Positions 56,465-64,000 of a stretch of DNA of 64,000 nt are shown in pieces. Every line of letters begins with the position of its first letter. The stretch's first letter is position 1. A program made the position numbers and the translations under genes. The notes under the pieces are model-generated. The model had not been told where the DNA came from and did not search any database. It saw only the letters and a program-made list of their open reading frames with translations. The stretch comes from Collybiopsis luxurians FD-317 M1 (Eukaryota; Basidiomycota; Agaricomycetes; Agaricales; Omphalotaceae), in NCBI GenBank assembly GCA_000827265.1, contig KN834749.1, positions 1,167,500 through 1,231,499 on the forward strand, given 5' to 3'.

Positions 56465-58513
56465 ATGACTAAGTTATTCTCTTCCAGCAAACACAAGCCG
56501 GATTGTACTACTGGCGTTGTGGATCCTCTGTCTGGTGCTGAAGATAGTTGGACAGATTCAGATTACTGTCATATCACGGTGGAAGACCTTCCAATTCCAC
56601 TTGACGATCCAGTAACTGCCACTCCCGCTTCCTCTTTGTTGACCTTGGCCGTCAGAACCCCTGGACCGGAGCGCTCGGTGTTCACCCACCTAAAAAATAT
56701 GTCCCGGATTTCAGTCTCCTTGAAGAGGCCCAAATCCATCCGACTCAAAGGTGTCAAGGAGCGTATTCGCCTGCCCTTGATTGGCAGAAGGTCGGAGACT
56801 AATTCAATTCTTGACGAATTCCCAAAGCCTCCATCGCATATCCCTACACCAGTTACTCCAATAACTCCGGCCGCATATAGATGGCCTTCGTCAGGGGCGC
56901 CTTCAATAGAACGGGAGCAGTCATATTGCACGGAAGAAGCGGAAGTTGAGAGGGAGAAGGAAAAGAGTAGTCCATTCAAGTCACTTACGAGAGTGTTTAC
57001 TACGCGTCGTGGACGTAGCAGCTCGACAAGAGAACTTGAAGCTGTGCCAGAAGTGGAGAATTCTACAGTAATAGTCCGTCCTCCTCGACCCAATCGGTCT
57101 GCACCGCCTCCACCGTCTGAAGAGCGGAAGACCTACCAGGTTGTCGATCCTGTCAATTTGACTGCTTTTTCGACGCCACTTCTGGAATCAGGATTGTCCA
57201 TTTCTGCGAGGAACTCTTTTATTCCTCCTTCTCCCTCCTGGTTAAGTAGAAACGTTCAAGCTGACTCTCAAGAAAAGGAACTGCGAGCGGCTCCGACGAC
57301 TGCAGCTATAGACGGAATTCCTGATTCGCCTCCGCCTCTGCCCATTCCTCCCCGGATACTTATTTCTGATTGTTCTGATACACCACTGCTTTCACCTCTT
57401 TCGCCTCTGGAAGCAGGAGCAAGCTGGCTTGAATATCCTGAGGTGACCAACATGCGCCACTCGTTTGTTTCAATGATCAACGCGCCGAAGAGTGAAAGTG
57501 ATCCGGAATATAAGGCAAGTAGTAATTACGTAATCTGATCATGATCCCACGAGGCTAACATGGGGCTAAGCCTGAAATACTTCTTCTTAAACCTTCTTCT
57601 CCTTCAACTCCTTCCGTTCCAACTCCCACCGCGGGCGTACGCTCTCCGCTTGCGACACCAACTTCTCCGACCCCTTCATATCTTCGATTTGTCTCTCAGT
57701 CAGAGTCCGATTCGTCCGAATTATTCGACTCTCCGGATTCAAAGCCCACCCTTGTCTCCGACTCTCCTCCTCAGAGGCACTTTTTCATCCCATCTCTACG
57801 TCCCACAGATCCAGATCTCCCTCGTGGGTTTTCTAATTTGCTTTCGACTCTTTTTATCGAAGCCGGTCTTTCTCTCGCGTCTAATAATCATAGGATGAAC
57901 TTCGGTAAACGGAACGATGTTGTGGATTTTGGTGGTGAGGCAGATTATGAAAATATGGAGTGGTTTAAGGAGGCCCCTCCTGATCATCTGGTGGATTTTT
58001 CTCTTTCCTTCTTAATCTCGGTCTTTTCTGACAGTAGCTTCTACAGCGTCCCCAGCCTCCTCCATCCGATCCTGTAGGTACGCTATATGTGCCTGATAGA
58101 GCAGTCATCGAGCAAAATGAGGCTTTCGAGTTTGCTCTTGGCGCTGCACCTAACGTCTTGTACGCGAGATTCAAACAGTATGGCCAGGTATTTTCATCTC
58201 TCTCATCGATTCGTGCATAACCTAATTCTCTCCTAAGCTCGGTGTCCTAGCCTGGTGCGCCGAATTCGGCGAACTCATTGATAATCTCAAAGAGCTTGGT
58301 TTCGCCGGCAACATGTTTGTCTCTACTCGGACACAGGCGTTGAAGGCCTGTGAGGATATTCTCAAGTTACGGCTGGACATTGGCATGCAGATCATCTTGA
58401 TGTACCTCTCATCCCAGGTCGCACGTCTGCGCAGGTTCCTTGACGGAGAACGCCAATGGGAGGACTACCCAGAACCCGAGTTCCCAATAGATCCGAATGC
58501 TTATGCAAAATAA
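56465..58513 (+). CDS. Protein of unknown function with disordered N-terminus and folded C-terminal domain
   Basis: Exons 56465-57514, 57571-57990, 58047-58187 and 58238-58513 give about 628 residues. I do not recognise the family. The first 450 residues are Ser/Pro-rich with basic patches (RLKGVKERIRLPLIGRR). From about residue 490 the sequence looks folded and helical: RAVIEQNEAFEFALGAAPNV, LAWCAEFGELIDNLKELGF and DIGMQIILMYLSSQVARL. Intron 1 (57515-57570) is GC-AG (AAG|GCAAGT), and every boundary keeps phase, which supports the model despite the lack of homology information. Confidence 0.75.
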
Positions 58514-58714
58514 TGTATGTAGACCGGACTTGCTGCAGCTTGTTGCGCGATAGTTGTTTTTGGGTCGTTCTCTGTACCTTGATTTAGTCACTGCTCATCC
58601 TGTATGTAGGTATGCAATAATTATGTACATCCATAATAATTCTATCTGGGGCTGCTACTTCCGTCAAGGTTTTTAAGTCTCTGATCCTCGAATAATTCAG
58701 CACACTGTTTTCCG

Positions 58715-60601
58715 TCAATGGCGTCCATTTGCCTCTAAACGAACAACTACAAACTTCCTCGTCAAAACATTAAATACGCTTCCAAAGATAAATGCCACCA
58801 CCGAACAAGTAAAGATAATTACATTATAGGGCATGCTGAAATCTGGAGTAGCCAGGTCAACGAGTAAGGAAGGTGTATAGAATCGACCAATATGGTTGGT
58901 GGACTCGTTTCGCGACTGAGAGAGTGGCGTGAATACTGCTGGAGGAAGGTCCCAGCCGCGCTGAGCATCAGGTGGGTGCTCGGTATAACGCAAGAACGCT
59001 TTTGTAACATCTATGGTAAAGGTAAGAGTGCTACGTCCGGGAAGCGTCAAAACCGACTCGAAAGTCGCGGGTCGTGCGTGGGGCACCGGTAGGACATAGG
59101 AGATATTGGATATCGAATTATCTAAAGAAAGGACTCAACAAACATTCATAATTGGATAAATCGCTCTCACCACGATGCTCACTGTCAACACGGGCAGTGT
59201 GTAGATAGAATTGGATGATCCAAGGCATTGTTTCGAGGTAGAGTAGCTGCAGTTGCTCGTCTTGGTTGTTAGTTACTACGATGGAGAGTTTGCCTCTGTC
59301 TTGGGTCGGCCCCAATAATTTTCGTTGCACAGAGAAAGGAACCAAGGGATTTAATTTGGATAATGCTGTATAACGGTTAAGATGATGTGTGAAAACTACT
59401 ATGCACCACGCACGATACTCAAAATCGCCAGGCCACATAGTGCCTATATCCCAAACCTCATGGCCTTGTGACATGATGAGAAGGTACTTGAGCATTGAAC
59501 AGAAAGTCCTCACTATTTGTCAAATCGTAGACTGCCATGTCATCTGTGACATTTGGAGGTTCAGGGTGTACTCTGTAAACTCCGCTCGTAGGCAGAGCCA
59601 CCACCACCAGGCTAGATTTAGCGACGGGGCATGCCTTCTGGACTTTTCTATCGAAGAGTGTTTGGAACGACCAGTCTAAGAAAACGAAGTGAGAAAATAA
59701 GAACGGTCTTATTGAGCTTTTATGCACCTTGTTTGTTTGTGGATGATATTCGCATGGGATCAGAAACCAGCTGGACATTGAGTCGAACTTCGACACCTTC
59801 TGGTCGCCAAAGGACGTGAAGGCCTATACCATGCCAATCCGCATCAAAAATTCTGTGTGGATTTAGCAATGTTGCGAGTCCCGACAACGACTTGCAAGGC
59901 AGAAGTTTGAGAAAGGGAGTAAGATTTTCCGTGCAAACATGTTCGGACGCGTGTGATGCATGTCGAAGTTCGTACGGTAAACCTAATTCCGGAAGATGTC
60001 CTTCTGGAGGAAAGGACATGCGTGGTGAAGTGGTTCTTTGTTCGTCTAACGAGCCTAAGGATGCGCAGAAGAGACCAGCTAGTGCGTTGCGGACACCCCG
60101 CCAACGTTCATCAATACTTTAGGGATGCTCAGCATCCTCATTCAAACAAAGCCCAAAAAGCCTACCTGGAAGGGGCGCCGTCAGCCATCCAAGCCCGTAA
60201 TTCAGCACCAACTCCGACCCCTGGCTCATCTGGAAACCCCCAAGAATCGTAGTTCCATTTGCCAGCGTTGAGGGTAAGGTGAAGTTCAGTAATAGCGTAT
60301 TGACGGAGTATTTGTCCCAATGTTAGAGGGAAGAGCGTATAATGTTGCGCTTTTTTGAAAGTTAGAAAGGACGGAATTTTAGCAGATTCAGTAACATACA
60401 GTCATCATTGTCGAACGCAAGGGTTCTAGGATCTCTTGGAATAACATCTTTGAGCAATGTTTTGAATGAAAAACTGGACGCTACACGACCGTCCCTGAGA
60501 GATTTGATGAATAAATGCTCTTCAAATTCTTCGTTTGTTTCCTGCAAGCACACTACCGAACTGAGCAAAAGAAATATCAGAAATAAAGCCGTTCTCAGCA
60601 T
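58715..60601 (-). CDS. GPI16: GPI transamidase component Gpi16 (PIG-T)
   Basis: Exons 60400-60601, 60166-60349, 59728-60116, 59514-59675, 59171-59464 and 58715-59121 give 545 residues. Gpi16 is an ER-membrane subunit of the complex that attaches GPI anchors. The N-terminus is a signal peptide (LRTALFLIFLLLSSVVC). Diagnostic blocks are YTLFPLTLGQIL, ELHLTLNAGKWNY, ENLTPFLKLLPCKSLSGLA and LLNPHRIFDADWHG. One membrane span near the C-terminus (YNVIIFTCSVVAFIFGSVF) precedes a short basic tail, as in the family. The introns at 59465-59513 and 59122-59170 (49 nt each) were chosen over shorter alternatives because they restore the family spacing. Confidence 0.92.
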
Positions 60602-60636
60602 CCTGGCATGGCGGTTAAAGAAGAAATGGGCGCTTA

Positions 60637-63533
<2,897 letters not shown>

Positions 63534-63813
63534 AAGTTTTTTGATACACAATTATCGAATGTACAGACCACCTGTATCTCAGAGAATCTCGCGAGGTCCT
63601 TCAGTACATCCAACATTCTCCGTTACCCACATCAAAGTGCAAATGGACCCGATGCTTCAAGAAGTGTGCAGTCAATTGTGCTAGTAACCCTTGTCTCGAA
63701 AGGCAGAGAAATCTACCGATATTACGGTCTAGAAAAAATCGAAAATTGAAGAGACACCTGTAAGGAGGAAAAATGAGTAATCTGTTATAGATAAGGAGGG
63801 GCGACTTACAAGG

Positions 63814-64000
63814 TTATGACTTGTCAGTAATTTCAGCATCTGGAGCTGCAAAGGGATCCATAGTGTTGTCCATATTAGGCCCTCCCAATAAATGATCCCC
63901 ATCTTCCAAACTCTGAACCCCACTAAGCGCCAGCCCACCAGGACCTAGTTCCAAGTCCAAATCCATACCGGTTTCCGTTGATAGCTTTTCTTCTCCGATG
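63814..64000 (-). CDS. C-terminal end of an unidentified gene (truncated by the window edge)
   Basis: Read on the minus strand from the window edge, one frame is open for about 61 codons and ends at TAA 63814-63816. It has an acidic Gly/Leu-rich tail (MDLDLELGPGGLALSG, then MDPFAAPDAEITDKS). The composition looks like coding sequence, but the family cannot be judged from this fragment. It converges with AFG2. Confidence 0.5.
   Translation of the reverse strand, partial: IGEEKLSTETGMDLDLELGPGGLALSGVQSLEDGDHLLGGPNMDNTMDPFAAPDAEITDKS

Noticed and set aside
59465..59510. A 31-nt intron in GPI16
   Set aside because: Using the upstream GTGAGG donor gives a normal 49-nt intron (59465-59513) and the better junction YDLTNSHEVW.

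Overview
The window is nuclear DNA from a filamentous basidiomycete, most likely a mushroom-forming agaricomycete. The evidence is dense coding on both strands, about 150 short introns (mostly 45-60 nt, often with CTAAC/CTGAC-like branch sites), and protein families with fungal architectures (exocyst Sec8, proteasome Rpn5, Tea1-type kelch/coiled-coil protein, Sld2, Gpi16, bifunctional Ade5,7). I cannot name a species. There is no operon structure, CRISPR array, integrated virus or bacterial mobile element.

Layout, left to right. 0.1-7.1 kb: a long LYR-motif protein, SEC8 on the minus strand, and a lipid-droplet hydrolase (LDAH) divergent from SEC8 with only 40 bp between start codons. 7.2-15.7 kb: a Tgl2-like lipase, splicing factor SF3A2/Prp11 and, divergent from it, the ribosome-biogenesis factor RRP5. 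15.9-23.5 kb: a Tea1/KelA-like polarity protein and a disordered proline-rich protein. 23.8-26.9 kb: a flavin monooxygenase of Baeyer-Villiger type and an intron-containing tRNA-Leu(AAG). 27.1-30.8 kb: an unknown disordered protein divergent from replication factor SLD2. 31.4-39.5 kb: an F-box-like/LRR protein, RPN5, mitoribosomal mS23 and APC5. 39.6-39.9 kb: a 250-bp foldback (MITE-like) element. 40.1-44.3 kb: a Nop6-like RNA-binding protein, the Golgi syntaxin SED5 and a GpsA-type glycerol-3-phosphate dehydrogenase. 44.8-50.1 kb: an ankyrin/CCCH protein and ADE5,7. 50.3-58.5 kb: two unknown disordered proteins flanking a membrane-bound nitrilase-fold (Lnt-like) enzyme. 58.7-64 kb: GPI16, the AAA ATPase AFG2, and the 3' end of an unknown gene.

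The genes are mainly housekeeping (secretion, ribosome and proteasome assembly, cell cycle, purine and lipid metabolism, GPI anchoring) and form no pathway cluster. I found no convincing new multi-gene system. The unusual content is in gene structure and single loci. Eight of about 150 modelled introns use GC-AG ends. Very small exons occur, including a probable 1-nt exon in the monooxygenase and a 4-nt plus 8-nt start in SF3A2. The lipase active-site motif sits in a 15-nt exon. Other points are the foldback element, very tight divergent promoters, and the bacterial-type glycerol-3-phosphate dehydrogenase with a possible mitochondrial leader. Exon boundaries were read by eye: splice sites, reading phase and family fit all had to agree.
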